Counted from the stretch's first letter, positions 35,241 through 45,616 are shown. The stretch: 64,000 nucleotides of DNA from Parabacteroides sp. PFB2-10 (GCF_029893085.1 NZ_JARXWI010000005.1:124001-188000); one strand, 5' to 3'. Notes: generated from the letters alone by a model not told the origin. Program-made: numbers and translations.

Positions 35241-36386
35241 TTATACCAACTTACGAGCTCCGTCGCTAATCACAACAGGATACATCTTCGGTTCGAAACC
35301 GAATTTCTCTTTGTAAGCACTGAACGCTTTCGCAATAAAGGCATCATACAATTCGTCCTTCACCAGGTTGATCGTACATCCGCCAAAGCCGCCACCCATC
35401 ACACGCGAGCCGGTCACGCCACATTCTTTTGCAATGTCGTTCAAGAAGTCAAGCTCTTCACAGCTCACCTCATACAGCTTGCTCATACCATAATGGGTTT
35501 CATACATTTTCTGGCCTACCGTTTCGTAATCGTCGCGTTCCAGCGCATCACATACATCCAATACGCGTTGGATCTCCCCGATCACATATTCGGCACGCAT
35601 ATAATCTTCCGCACTCACATCGGCTTTCACCTCGTTGAGCATATCCATATCAGCATCACGCAGAAATTCTACATGCGGGTGGTTGCGGCGCATCGTTGCC
35701 ACCACATTTTCGCACGACTGACGGCGTTTGTTGTAAGGAGAATCCACCAACTCATGCTTTGCCAGCGTATCCAACAATACCAACTTGTACCCTTTCGGAT
35801 GGAACGGGAAGTATTTATATTCCAGCGAACGGCAATCCAAACGGATCAGGCTTCCCTCTTTTCCGAAGATAGAGGCAAACTGGTCCATGATTCCGCAGTT
35901 CACACCCACGTAATGGTGTTCGGTCATCTGTCCGATCTTTGCCAGCTCAAACTTATCAATGCCTAAGCTAAAGAGTTCATTCAAGGCAAATGCATAGGTG
36001 CTTTCCAAGGCAGCCGAAGAAGACATACCCGCGCCTAACGGCACATCGCCGGCAAACACCGTGTCAAATCCCTGAATCTGCCCGCCACGCTTGATAATCT
36101 CGCGGCATACACCAAAAATATATTTCGCCCAACCGGCCTTCGGCAGATCGCTTTCGTTCAATCCGAATTCTGCATAATCGTCCAGATCGACCGAATAAGC
36201 ACGCACCTTACCTGTTCCGTTGGGTTTGATCTCTGCAATCATTCCTTTATCAATCGCACCGGGGAATACGAATCCGCCATTATAGTCGGTGTGTTCACCT
36301 ATCAGGTTAATACGCCCGGGGGAAGCAAACACATTCCCTTCTGTCTGGAATTTCTCCTGGAATTTCTCTCTAATTTGTTTCATCAT
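35241..36386 (-). CDS. galK: Galactokinase
   Basis: 381 residues, GHMP kinase. GRINLIGEHTDYNGGFVFP (galactose-binding signature), GAGMSSSAALE (phosphate loop) and GGGFGGCTINLV near the C-terminus are present. It phosphorylates alpha-galactose at C1 for the Leloir pathway. It is the last gene of galM-transporter-galK; galT and galE are not in the window. Confidence 0.97.
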   Translation of the reverse strand: MMKQIREKFQEKFQTEGNVFASPGRINLIGEHTDYNGGFVFPGAIDKGMIAEIKPNGTGKVRAYSVDLDDYAEFGLNESDLPKAGWAKYIFGVCREIIKRGGQIQGFDTVFAGDVPLGAGMSSSAALESTYAFALNELFSLGIDKFELAKIGQMTEHHYVGVNCGIMDQFASIFGKEGSLIRLDCRSLEYKYFPFHPKGYKLVLLDTLAKHELVDSPYNKRRQSCENVVATMRRNHPHVEFLRDADMDMLNEVKADVSAEDYMRAEYVIGEIQRVLDVCDALERDDYETVGQKMYETHYGMSKLYEVSCEELDFLNDIAKECGVTGSRVMGGGFGGCTINLVKDELYDAFIAKAFSAYKEKFGFEPKMYPVVISDGARKLV

Positions 36387-36434
36387 AATCTAAATCTCCT
36401 AAAATATATGTAGTGAATTTCTGTTTCCACGGAT

Positions 36435-37769
36435 TTAATCCACCGGAATATCTTTGTTTACGTTCTTGCTTCCGATCAACGCATAATAGAGCATATAAAG
36501 CAGAGCGACAACAATTACCCAATAGCTTGTCATATAGGTAGAAATATCAGCTATCCAGTTTTGCACCAGCGGTAGAACACCTCCACCAACGACCATCATC
36601 ATAAAGATACCTGATCCGGCAGCGGTATATTTGCCCAATCCTTCGGTTGCCAGGTTGAAGATACCTCCCCACATGATTGAGGTACAAAGACCGCACAATA
36701 CCAATAGTAAAGCAGCAATAGGCACCTGAACCATATCAAAAGAAGATCCTGTAAACACAGGCATAGAGGTAAGAACAGTCTTAGGCAAATAGATAGCCAA
36801 TAAGACCAATAGGGTACCCAATCCGGAAGCAACGGTCAACATAGCTCTACTGGACACCTTGCCACCGACAAGACTTCCCAGGAAACGTCCGATCATCATC
36901 ATGAACCAATAGGTACCCGCTACGAAACCACCGATCGTCGTCGCAAGGGCAGGATCCAGGCCGGCTCCTTTGTCAGTCACATCCGAAAGGTAGAAGTTTA
37001 ATGTTCCCTGTATACCGATTTCCACACCAACATACACGAAGATGGCAATCGTTCCCAGCACAAAGTGACGGAAAGCCCACGGGCTTCTTTCGTACACGAT
37101 CTCTTTTCCTTTTTTCTTGTCAGCATCCGGGTCGGCAATAGGGATAAACGACAGGAGAATAAATGCCACGGCAAATACGCCCATCGCGGTCATCAACACC
37201 GGATTAACGTCGGTGATAGCTGTTTCCAGCGTAACCATACCGATCAAAGATCCTACAAACATAGGTGTCAATGTGCCGGTCAGCGAGTTGAATGTGCCAC
37301 CGATCTGGATCAACTGGTTGCCTTTGTTGCCGCCACCTCCCAGGAGGTTCAACATCGGGTTCACCACAGTATTCAGCATACATACAGAGAAACCAGATAC
37401 GAATGCACCTAACAGATAAACATAGAAATTCAACGGTAAAGAGAACAGGGTCGATCCTACGCCTAAAGTTCCGGAAAGGAATTGAATTAATACGCCTAAA
37501 AAGCCAACGGCAATAGCCGCCAAAGCGGTTTTCTTGTAACCGAACTTAACAAGCATCTTACCTGCCGGAATACCCATAAACAGATAGGCGAGGAAGTTCA
37601 TCATATTACCCAACATGCCCAAGAAGTTAGAACCGGCCAGTTCGGGTTGATTTTTCCAGATTACTCCAATGGGAGCAGCCAGATTGGTAACAAATGAAAT
37701 CATCGCAAAAAGAATCCACATGGTAACAATCGCGATGATACTACCATTTTGTTGTTTTTGTTGTGTCAT
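36435..37769 (-). CDS. MFS sugar transporter of the galactose operon
   Basis: 444 residues from the ATG at 37769 (MTQQKQQN); an upstream TTG adds two residues. Twelve membrane helices; the GxLxDxxGRR-type loop is replaced by AGKMLVKFGYKK, and NTVVNPMLNLLGG resembles the fucose-galactose-glucose:H+ symporter (FucP) group. Placed between galM and galK with gaps of 31 and 48 bp, it most likely imports galactose or glucose by proton symport. The arrangement equals the B. thetaiotaomicron galK-transporter-galM locus (recalled). Confidence 0.88.
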   Translation of the reverse strand: MTQQKQQNGSIIAIVTMWILFAMISFVTNLAAPIGVIWKNQPELAGSNFLGMLGNMMNFLAYLFMGIPAGKMLVKFGYKKTALAAIAVGFLGVLIQFLSGTLGVGSTLFSLPLNFYVYLLGAFVSGFSVCMLNTVVNPMLNLLGGGGNKGNQLIQIGGTFNSLTGTLTPMFVGSLIGMVTLETAITDVNPVLMTAMGVFAVAFILLSFIPIADPDADKKKGKEIVYERSPWAFRHFVLGTIAIFVYVGVEIGIQGTLNFYLSDVTDKGAGLDPALATTIGGFVAGTYWFMMMIGRFLGSLVGGKVSSRAMLTVASGLGTLLVLLAIYLPKTVLTSMPVFTGSSFDMVQVPIAALLLVLCGLCTSIMWGGIFNLATEGLGKYTAAGSGIFMMMVVGGGVLPLVQNWIADISTYMTSYWVIVVALLYMLYYALIGSKNVNKDIPVD

Positions 37770-37800
37770 AAACAATGTTTTTTTGAGTTATTTGAATAGA

Positions 37801-38883
37801 TTATTTTTCAATCGTAAAGGCATATACTGTCTTGCTATTGAAAGTCTCGCCGGGACGAAGCACTGTCGAAGGATAATCCGGACAATTCGGGCTATTGGGG
37901 AAATGCTGCGTTTCCAGACACAACGCAGAACGTTTCGGGTAATACTGCCCCGGTTTCCCTTCAAAATTACCGGTAGTCCAATTGCTTGAATACAACTGAA
38001 CACCCGGTTCTGTGGTATATGTTTCCATTACAATTCCGGTTTTGGGAGAAGAACAACGGGCACAGAACGAGAGCTCGTTTTCCTCTTTTTTATTTAATAC
38101 ATAGGTATGATCATATCCGTTACCAAAAATCAACTGTTGGAAATCATCCTCAATACGGGCGCCAATCTCAAACGGCGTACGGAAATCCATCGGAGTTCCT
38201 TCCACCTTTTCTGCCGGTCCGTAAGGAATCGCCGTATCGTCGGTCGGAAGATAGGTGTCGGCATTGATTTCCAATAAATGATCGCCCACATACGGGTCGC
38301 CTGCTCCGGATAGGTTGAAATAAGAGTGGTTGGTCAGGTTCAACACGGTTGGTTTATCGGTGGTTGCCTCGTAGGAGATAATCAATTCATTGGTGTCGGT
38401 CAACTGATAAACAATGGAGGTTTTCAATTCCCCCGGATACCCCTCTTCACCATCGGCAGCGGTATAGGTCAACGTCACTGTTTGGGCATCGTTCTGCACC
38501 ATATCCCAAACCACAGCATTAAAGCCTTTCACTCCCCCATGCAAACTATTTGGACCGTTATTGATCGGCAATTTATCATATACAACACCATCCAGTGTGA
38601 ATGTACCTTTAGCGATACGGTTGCCATAACGTCCGCAAACCGCCCCAAAATAGGGTTCTTCGGATGTCAGATAGTCATCTATATTCTTATGGCCGGTCAC
38701 TACATCGACTAGTTTACCCGACCTGTCGGGAACCATCAGAGAGACAATTTTTGCACCGTAGTTCGTAATAGTTAATTCTGCACCGGCCGTATTCGTTAGT
38801 ACACAGAGAGCCGTCTCTTTTCCATCCACTTGTTTGCTGAAATCCGCAATATCCAAGCCGGATAGAGTCTTTTCGTTTTTCAT
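37801..38883 (-). CDS. galM: Aldose 1-epimerase (mutarotase)
   Basis: 360 residues, galactose mutarotase fold. Catalytic and substrate segments NSLHGGVKGFNAVVWD (His), LTNHSYFNLSG (His), NGYDHTYVL (Asp/His) and the C-terminal PGVQLYSSNW Glu-region are visible. It equilibrates beta- and alpha-galactose so that GalK gets its anomer. First gene of the leftward galactose operon. No -7 box with full consensus was found in the 160 bp upstream, before repeat copy E. Confidence 0.96.
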   Translation of the reverse strand: MKNEKTLSGLDIADFSKQVDGKETALCVLTNTAGAELTITNYGAKIVSLMVPDRSGKLVDVVTGHKNIDDYLTSEEPYFGAVCGRYGNRIAKGTFTLDGVVYDKLPINNGPNSLHGGVKGFNAVVWDMVQNDAQTVTLTYTAADGEEGYPGELKTSIVYQLTDTNELIISYEATTDKPTVLNLTNHSYFNLSGAGDPYVGDHLLEINADTYLPTDDTAIPYGPAEKVEGTPMDFRTPFEIGARIEDDFQQLIFGNGYDHTYVLNKKEENELSFCARCSSPKTGIVMETYTTEPGVQLYSSNWTTGNFEGKPGQYYPKRSALCLETQHFPNSPNCPDYPSTVLRPGETFNSKTVYAFTIEK

Positions 38884-39050
38884 GAAAATTTCAATTTAAT
38901 TGTACAAATTGCCTGTAAAAGTACAGACTTATCCCAAGCATAATCCGACATGATTTATGTTGTATAACATAGATTTAACTTTTATCCACGATTACAGTTT
39001 GTTTCCCTGCATTCTACGTAAGCATTATGTAGGTTTTGTATATTTTCTTC

Positions 39051-39230
39051 CGAAATGTTAAAAAGCAAAATGTAAGCAAAATAGCCGTTTTGCTTTACAA
39101 TATGATACGTTAAAAAATGTTTCCCCCGGGAGTTTGAAAAAATACTCCTGCCTTTTCGCGCGCAAAGTCCTGCGTTTTTGTCAAAATGATAGTTGAGGTT
39201 TTCTGAGAAAATAGAGATATTAACATTTGC
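39051..39230 (-). repeat. Dispersed intergenic repeat, type II, copy E
   Basis: About 180 bp in reverse orientation. Ends CGAAATGTTAAAA (39051-39063) and TTAACATTTGC (39220-39230) are inverted repeats. Inside are the hairpin GTAAGCAAAATAGCCGTTTTGCTTTAC, given here in two arms GTAAGCAAAA and TTTTGCTTTAC, a CCCCCGGGAG core with one substitution (39125-39134), and the two CTCCTGCC/GTCCTGCG boxes 22 bp apart. Confidence 0.85.
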
Positions 39231-39344
39231 TAACACTTGTATCGTAAAGACAACAGGGGCTTATCTTCAGTACATAAAAATGCCCTTTACATATCTATTT
39301 GTTACTTTTTTTCTGAAAAAAATTGGATTTATTAAAATTAACAC

Positions 39345-39352
39345 TACATTTG
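39345..39352 (+). promoter_or_regulatory. Candidate -7 box of susC
   Basis: TACATTTG with a TTGG-like -33 element about 19 bp upstream. It would give a leader of roughly 287 nt, long for this window. Confidence 0.45.
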
Positions 39353-39643
39353 GCCGACTTAATCTAACAAAACATTCACACAAAATGTGTGTGGATTGAG
39401 AATCTAAACTTACGACAAAAACTCAAATTCATGGCAAACACAAGTATCACAATCAACGTCCTCCTGTTAGCATTTCATTAGCATTTAGCTAAGAGAAGAC
39501 CACGCCCCCTTGCCTATATGGTCGGGAGGGTTTTTGCTATCGTGTTCATGGGTAAGCTTTATACCCGGACAGGGGTGTTGTATGCGCTAATGTTACCTAC
39601 ACACTCCGCGCTATTGAGACTATTTCACCTTTAAATTTAAAAT

Positions 39644-42600
39644 ATGTATATGAGAAAACTGAGTGTTGTTTTAGTTATTCTTGTGTTGTCGCTACAATGT
39701 ATGCTGGCACAGGAAAGGCAAATTACAGGCAAGGTAACATCCTCGGAAGACGGACTTCCAATGATTGGTGTTGCAGTGATGGACAGACAAAGCATGCGCG
39801 GCGTCGCCACGAATGTAGACGGAGAATTTTCGATCCGAATAGACGAACGGACCAAAAGTCTCCAATTCACTTACGTCGGGTACAAAACCATGGAAGTACC
39901 TATTACAGGAAACAGCCTGACGGTTGTCATGGAGCCGGATTTTGTTGCGATCGATGAAGTGATGGTTGTGGCCTACGGTACAGGAAAGAAATCGACCTTC
40001 ACCGGGTCGGCCACCGTCGTCAAAAGCGAAGCCTTAGAAAAGATCACCACCTCCAACATCACGCAGGCGCTCCAGGGACAGAGCAGCGGGGTGCAGGTAA
40101 TCAACAGCAGCGGGCAACCGGGCGATAGCGGTTCGATCCTGATCCGTGGTATCGGTTCGATGAATGCCTCCAGCTCTCCGTTGTACGTAGTCGACGGGGT
40201 GGCTTACGACGGTATCATGAACGCGATCAACCCGGCAGATGTCGAATCAATGACGGTATTGAAAGACGCTTCGGCCACCGCACTCTACGGTTCACGCGCG
40301 GCAAACGGAGTAATTATGATCACGACCAAAAAGGGATCTTCCGAGAAAGGACAAATCAATTTCCGCTCCACCTGGGGGTATTCCAATCTGGCAGTCGATC
40401 TGCCACGCGCCTTAACGCCGGAGGAATTCACCGTCCTAACCTGGCGAGCCATGCGCAATGGACGGCAAGACCAAGGCTATAATGCCGACGACTCTAATCA
40501 ATACGCCACCAACTACTTAAAGAACGAGCTCAAGATCAACCCGTTCAATATCGATCAACCGGTAGGCCTGAATGGCGAAATGGATCCAAACGCCCAGCTG
40601 CTGTTCTGGGGAGACTGGCGGGACGAGATTCTGAAATCGCGTCTGCGCCAGGAATACAACCTGGATTTCAGCGGAAAGAACGATAAGGCCGACTATTTCT
40701 TTTCGGGCGGTTACGTAAACGATAAAGGGATCTTTGCCGCACAGAAATTCGAACGTTTTTCACTTCGTTCAAACCTAAACTACCAGGTTAAAAACTGGCT
40801 TAAGGTAGGCACCAACACCTCTCTTTCCCATGCCGTACGGGAAGTATGGTTAGACAGCCGGACCATCTGGTTCCTCCGCACGATTTCTCCGACCTATCCG
40901 GTCTATGTATGGGATCCGGCAACGGGAGATTATAAACAGGATGGCAACGGCAACAAGATATATGATTACGGAGACGACCGTACGGCATGGACAGCCTGGA
41001 ACCCATTGGCCGATGCGGCTTATAACCCTTCGCCGGAAACGACCAACAATATATCTACCCGTAATTACCTCGAGATAACCTTCCTGCCGGAACTGAAATT
41101 CCGCACCAACTTCAGTGTAGACCATTTCAACCAGACCTACGACGGATATACCAACCCCGAGTATGGTTATGCTTCAGGGTATGGCGGGGAAGTGTATAAA
41201 GAAATAAAACAGAATATCTCCTATACGATCAATAACCTGTTGACCTACGATAAAACCTTCGGCGATCATCGCGTAAACGTTCTGTTGGGGCAGGAAGCCT
41301 ACTCCATGCACTACAAATATCTGCAAGCAGCCAAAAGAGGGCTTCCTTTCCTGGGACTGACAGAGATTGATTCTGCATCCGAAATGGCTTCCATGCGTTC
41401 GTATTACGATAAGTACCGCCTGTTGAGCTGGCTGAGCCGTATGGAATACGAATACAAAGACCGTTATTATGTGTCGGGTAGTTTCCGTACCGACGGTTCT
41501 TCGCGCTTCCATCCGGATAGCCGCTGGGGGAATTTCTGGTCACTGGGTGCCTCCTGGCGTATCTCCAACGAAGAGTTTATGTCTTCTTATCATTGGCTCG
41601 ACAACCTGAAACTGAAAGCCAGCTACGGAGCAGTAGGGAACGACCAGTTAAACACCTATTATGCCTATCAGGGGCTGTATGCTACCGGCAACAACGACTA
41701 CAGCGAGGCAGGTGTCAATATCAGCCGTCTGGCCAATAAGGATCTGAAATGGGAAACCAACCTACAGTTTAACGTCGGTCTTGAATTCGCTATCTTCAAC
41801 AAACTAAGCGGTGAAGTGGAATGGTTTAAGCGCAAATCAAAAGACCTGCTCTTCGGCATGCCGATGGCTCCTTCTACCGGTTTCAGCAGCATCGACCGTA
41901 ATATTGGCGACGTGCAAAACCAGGGTATCGAGTTCCAGCTCAGCTATACGCCGTTCCACTCCAAAGACTTCCGTTGGAACATTGCCTTCAATGGCACGCA
42001 CTACAAGAACAAAATCACCAAACTGCCACAAGATGAGATCAACGCCGGTTATTTCAAATGGCGGGAAGGCGAATCGCGTTACAACTTCTGGGGTATCGAA
42101 TATGCCGGTGTGAATCCGGAGAACGGACGCGACCAGTACTGGAAGAATATATATGAAAAAGTAGGAGATGAGGAGATATTGGTTGACCGCGAGAAAACAG
42201 AGAACTATAATGAGGTGACCAGCGACAAACATAAGAAATACCTGGGCGACGCCATTCCAAAGATCTTCGGCGGATTGACAAACAACCTGTATTATAAAGG
42301 TATCGACCTGTCGTTTATGCTTTATTACAGCATTGGCGGCAAACTATACGACGGCGACTACGCACAGATGATGTCCTACCGTACCGGTTACAGCATGCAT
42401 CCGGATATGCTCAAAGGTTGGAGTGAAAGCAATACCAATGCTTCGCTTCCGCGTATTTCTACCTATTATTCCAGCTATATGGGATCGTACACCACAAAAT
42501 TCCTGTACGACAACAGCTTCTTACGCTTGCGTAACCTGACTGTAGGGTATACCCTGCCGAAATCGTTGACTTCACGTTTCGACATCAATTCACTGCGTCT

Positions 42601-42742
42601 GTTTGTGCAAGGCGACAATCTCCTGACATTAGGAAGTGCACAGAAGCGGGGAACCGACCCGGAACAGTCTGTTTCCGGAACAACTGGCAACCGCTTCCCG
42701 ACCACCCAGTCGATCTCTTTCGGCATACAGTTAAATCTATAA
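39644..42742 (+). CDS. SusC/RagA-type TonB-linked outer-membrane transporter
   Basis: 1032 residues (1030 if started at the second Met, 39650). Signal peptide to about LAQ (residue 24), a CarboxypepD_reg-like beta-sandwich (ITGKVTSSEDGLPMIG ..., 26-105), a TonB-box-like DEVMVVAYGTGKK, a plug domain (GQPGDSGSILIRGIGS ... YVVDGVAYDG) and a 22-strand barrel ending in a terminal aromatic/hydrophobic strand (SISFGIQLNL). With the following SusD it imports a glycan or other nutrient across the outer membrane. No sigma/anti-sigma or hybrid regulator and no glycosidase is adjacent, so the substrate cannot be assigned. Confidence 0.95.
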   Translation: MYMRKLSVVLVILVLSLQCMLAQERQITGKVTSSEDGLPMIGVAVMDRQSMRGVATNVDGEFSIRIDERTKSLQFTYVGYKTMEVPITGNSLTVVMEPDFVAIDEVMVVAYGTGKKSTFTGSATVVKSEALEKITTSNITQALQGQSSGVQVINSSGQPGDSGSILIRGIGSMNASSSPLYVVDGVAYDGIMNAINPADVESMTVLKDASATALYGSRAANGVIMITTKKGSSEKGQINFRSTWGYSNLAVDLPRALTPEEFTVLTWRAMRNGRQDQGYNADDSNQYATNYLKNELKINPFNIDQPVGLNGEMDPNAQLLFWGDWRDEILKSRLRQEYNLDFSGKNDKADYFFSGGYVNDKGIFAAQKFERFSLRSNLNYQVKNWLKVGTNTSLSHAVREVWLDSRTIWFLRTISPTYPVYVWDPATGDYKQDGNGNKIYDYGDDRTAWTAWNPLADAAYNPSPETTNNISTRNYLEITFLPELKFRTNFSVDHFNQTYDGYTNPEYGYASGYGGEVYKEIKQNISYTINNLLTYDKTFGDHRVNVLLGQEAYSMHYKYLQAAKRGLPFLGLTEIDSASEMASMRSYYDKYRLLSWLSRMEYEYKDRYYVSGSFRTDGSSRFHPDSRWGNFWSLGASWRISNEEFMSSYHWLDNLKLKASYGAVGNDQLNTYYAYQGLYATGNNDYSEAGVNISRLANKDLKWETNLQFNVGLEFAIFNKLSGEVEWFKRKSKDLLFGMPMAPSTGFSSIDRNIGDVQNQGIEFQLSYTPFHSKDFRWNIAFNGTHYKNKITKLPQDEINAGYFKWREGESRYNFWGIEYAGVNPENGRDQYWKNIYEKVGDEEILVDREKTENYNEVTSDKHKKYLGDAIPKIFGGLTNNLYYKGIDLSFMLYYSIGGKLYDGDYAQMMSYRTGYSMHPDMLKGWSESNTNASLPRISTYYSSYMGSYTTKFLYDNSFLRLRNLTVGYTLPKSLTSRFDINSLRLFVQGDNLLTLGSAQKRGTDPEQSVSGTTGNRFPTTQSISFGIQLNL

Positions 42743-42770
42743 GACAGTCACCTACAACAAGTATATAAAT

Positions 42771-44246
42771 ATGAAAAAGATAATAAATTCCATTCGCTTT
42801 ACCGGCCTCGTAGCGCTTGTAGCACTTATGGTCACCGCCTGTAGCGATTTCCTCAATACGACCCCTTCCACTTCGGTGGCCGATACCGACGTGTTTAATA
42901 CGATAGCCGGCGCTCAGGCCGCGCTGAACGGTTCCTACTATCACATGCGCGCTTACAATGGCGGAGGTGCCAATCGAGAGGATGATTGGGGTATCCCGAC
43001 TATCCAAATGATGTCTGATGTGTTTGGTGAAGATATGATTGTATGGAACGGCTGGTATGGCTATGACTACAACTACTGGGGACATACCCGCGGCGACATC
43101 TTCCGCTCAAGTCAGTTGTGGCGTTTTCATTACCGGTTGATCAACAATGTCAACTCCATCATCGCCTATACGGATAATTGTAGCGGATCAGAAACGGAAA
43201 AGCAACATATCAAAGGGCAGGCACATGCCATTCGCGGCTGGGCCTATTTCAACCTGGCTCGCTTGTTCCAACAAACCTATATCATTGCTAAAAATATGCC
43301 CGGCGTTCCTATCTACCTGGAACCAACGAACGATCAGACCGAAGGCAAACCGCGCGGCACATTGGAAGAGACCTACAAACAGATAGTGGCCGACCTGACG
43401 ACTGCCGAAACCTTGCTGGAAGGATTCAACCGCGGAAGCCGGATCAATACGTTCGACCAATCAGTCACACAAGGCGTATTGGCACAAGTGTATCAAGTGA
43501 TGCATAACTGGCCCAAATGCGAAGAATACGCCAAGAAACTATTAAATAAATATCCGCTGACCACCAACGAACAATACACAGGCGGCTTCAGCGACGAGAC
43601 CGTTCCGTCCTGGATCTGGGGTATGCGTCAGACAGAAGAGCAAAACATGCACGATTATTCACCCTTCGCTATGTGGGCTAACGGCACACGCTCTTGTTAC
43701 ACATTCCAATGCTTCTACCTGGCCGACGTGTTTGTCGACTATTTCGATGAAAGCGATATTCGCTTCCAACAAATCGAGCGCTGGTGGGGCATCATCTGGG
43801 CATCCTACAAATTCCGGGACAAAGATGATTGCCGGGGTTCTATTGTCTTTATGCGTACGGAAGAGATGCTCCTCGCAGCCGCCGAAGCCTGTGCCTATCA
43901 GGGGAAAGAGAAGGAAGCCAAAGAACTACTGTGGAAGCTTCAGGAAATGCGCAACGCCACACGCACAGAGGCGTCGGGCAACGACTTGTTGGAAGCCATC
44001 TGGCTGGAACGTCGCAAAGAAATGTATGGCGAAGGTCATGCCCTGTTCGATCTTGTCCGCACCCAAAAACCGTTGGTGCGCGCGGGCAATCACGATGCTT
44101 ATGGCGGTAGCCACCAATTCCCGGCTCGTTCCTGGCGTTTTATCTTCCAAATCCCGAACACCGAATTGCTCAACAACGACGCTTTGGTAGACGATATCTG
44201 GCCGGCCGGCGATCAGAATCCCTATAGTGGAGAGTACAAGCCCTAA
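42771..44246 (+). CDS. SusD/RagB-family nutrient-binding lipoprotein
   Basis: 491 residues. Lipobox VTAC (Cys24), the usual FLNTTPSTSVADTDVFNT start, TPR-like helices (RGWAYFNLARLFQ) and the C-terminal ELxxEGHRxFDLxR-like signature here as ERRKEMYGEGHALFDLVR. It forms the surface lid of the SusC barrel and captures the ligand. The gene starts 28 bp after susC and is followed by a terminator, so the transport unit is just susC-susD. Confidence 0.95.
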   Translation: MKKIINSIRFTGLVALVALMVTACSDFLNTTPSTSVADTDVFNTIAGAQAALNGSYYHMRAYNGGGANREDDWGIPTIQMMSDVFGEDMIVWNGWYGYDYNYWGHTRGDIFRSSQLWRFHYRLINNVNSIIAYTDNCSGSETEKQHIKGQAHAIRGWAYFNLARLFQQTYIIAKNMPGVPIYLEPTNDQTEGKPRGTLEETYKQIVADLTTAETLLEGFNRGSRINTFDQSVTQGVLAQVYQVMHNWPKCEEYAKKLLNKYPLTTNEQYTGGFSDETVPSWIWGMRQTEEQNMHDYSPFAMWANGTRSCYTFQCFYLADVFVDYFDESDIRFQQIERWWGIIWASYKFRDKDDCRGSIVFMRTEEMLLAAAEACAYQGKEKEAKELLWKLQEMRNATRTEASGNDLLEAIWLERRKEMYGEGHALFDLVRTQKPLVRAGNHDAYGGSHQFPARSWRFIFQIPNTELLNNDALVDDIWPAGDQNPYSGEYKP

Positions 44247-44292
44247 ACAAATTAACAGGATATTATCGTCCTGATTGTGTGTTGGAGATTTC

Positions 44293-44318
44293 AAGCGGGT
44301 GGTCGATGGCCACCCGCT
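44293..44318 (+). terminator. Terminator after susD
   Basis: AAGCGGGTGG pairs with CCACCCGCTT, followed by a T-run; works between convergent susD and the phosphodiesterase gene. Confidence 0.88.
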
Positions 44319-44369
44319 TTTTTATTTTTCTCACGTCCAAAAGCTACCGGTTCCCGGTCATCTCCGTGA

Positions 44370-45584
44370 CTATTTCAGGATCAGAGCGACCTCCTCTTCC
44401 GTCCCATCGTTGGGAGCCGGATCCAGTTCGAGTAGCTTGCAGATCAACAGGTAGAGATTCACATTGGCAATAGCCGGCAAGCGTTCTCCCGTTTTGAACG
44501 AGGGGCCTGCGGCATAGAAGATGGCCTGCATGGAGGGTTCATAATTGTCGTAGCCATGCGTGGCAGCATAACGGGGTGCAGCGTCGGCACGAAACTGCAC
44601 GTATGTCCCGATTTCCGGCACAACCACCAGGTTGCTCACTCGCGGATGCGTCCCGTAGTTAAAGCGGGAAGGAATCTCCTCCTTTTTATACGCTTTAATA
44701 TGAGGCACCGCTTGCAGTATCTGATAGGCGGTTTCGCGATAGCTCTCCTTCGTATATAACAGGGTGGGAACCCCATCGAACACATGATCAAAACTATCCC
44801 TGGGCAGGTAGTCATTTAGGTTGACATAGTTTTCCGGATAATAGGTTGCCATGCCATGATCGGAAAGAACGATGAAATCGATGCGATCGAAAATATCCAG
44901 TTGGCGCACTTCGGTAAAGAAATAGTTCAACAACTGATCCAGTTCTTCCACCATCTGCCGGGTGGCTGTCGAATCGGGGGTGGCTCGGTGGCCGATAGCG
45001 TCTGGCTCTTCTATATACCACATCAACAGATGCGGGCGTTCCTCTTCCGGCAACTGAAGCCATGCCAGAATCGAATCGGCACGATTTTTAAAGGGCACAT
45101 CGCTATCGAACGGTTTCCAGATGGAGGGTTGACGGCCATTGACGGCGGTTTCGCTTCCCACCCAATAGTAATTAGCCGCTTTCACCCCCTGTCGTTCGGC
45201 CGTGTTCCAGATCGGTTCCCCTTCGTAGAAGCCGGGATTAGCCACTGCTTCCCGGTTGCCTATGGTATAGATCTTATCGAGGTCTTCCGCATAAAAAAAG
45301 TTATTGATCAACCCATGATGGTCGGGATGCAATCCGGTTGCCATTGCGTAGTGGTTTGAAAAGGTCACACTGGGAAAGCAGGGACGGAAATCAGCCCTCA
45401 CTCCTACCCGTTCAAGGGAATCCAAGGTGGGCGTATGCGCCATTTCCGGATAGTCGGAACGAAAACCATCCAACGACAGGACGACTACATAACGGTCGGC
45501 TTTTGAATCCTGAGATGAACTCGCATAGAAAAAATAGAGAACGGCGCTAATGGCCAGGAAAACAAAAATGATTCTTTTTTTCAT
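44370..45584 (-). CDS. Ectonucleotide pyrophosphatase/phosphodiesterase (alkaline phosphatase superfamily)
   Basis: 404 residues from the ATG at 45584. One N-terminal signal or anchor helix, then an NPP domain: SLDGFRSDYPE (first metal Asp), FPSVTFSNHYAMATGLHPDHHG (Thr nucleophile and metal ligands), VLSDHGMATY (Asp/His metal pair) and ATHGYDNYEPSMQAIFYAAGP (final His). It hydrolyses phosphodiester or pyrophosphate bonds of nucleotides or lipids outside the inner membrane. Convergent with susD. A TACCTTTG -7 box is at 45609-45616. Confidence 0.92.
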   Translation of the reverse strand: MKKRIIFVFLAISAVLYFFYASSSQDSKADRYVVVLSLDGFRSDYPEMAHTPTLDSLERVGVRADFRPCFPSVTFSNHYAMATGLHPDHHGLINNFFYAEDLDKIYTIGNREAVANPGFYEGEPIWNTAERQGVKAANYYWVGSETAVNGRQPSIWKPFDSDVPFKNRADSILAWLQLPEEERPHLLMWYIEEPDAIGHRATPDSTATRQMVEELDQLLNYFFTEVRQLDIFDRIDFIVLSDHGMATYYPENYVNLNDYLPRDSFDHVFDGVPTLLYTKESYRETAYQILQAVPHIKAYKKEEIPSRFNYGTHPRVSNLVVVPEIGTYVQFRADAAPRYAATHGYDNYEPSMQAIFYAAGPSFKTGERLPAIANVNLYLLICKLLELDPAPNDGTEEEVALILK

Positions 45585-45608
45585 ACACACTCTATTACTA
45601 AAGAGACA

Positions 45609-45616
45609 CAAAGGTA
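45609..45616 (-). promoter_or_regulatory. -7 box of the phosphodiesterase gene
   Basis: TACCTTTG on the minus strand, 24 bp before the ATG at 45584. Confidence 0.55.

Larger units (their letters stand above)
38884..39643. other. Long divergent intergenic region: galM / susC
   Basis: 760 bp. It holds repeat copy E (39051-39230), a plus-strand -7 box TACATTTG (39345-39352) and then about 290 nt that would be susC leader. The leader includes two TTAGCATTT copies (about 39467-39486), a GC-rich stretch ending GGGAGGGTTTTTG (39524-39536) that might form a weak terminator-like hairpin, and GGGTA/TACCC arms (39550-39566). No gene is supported. Confidence 0.6.
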
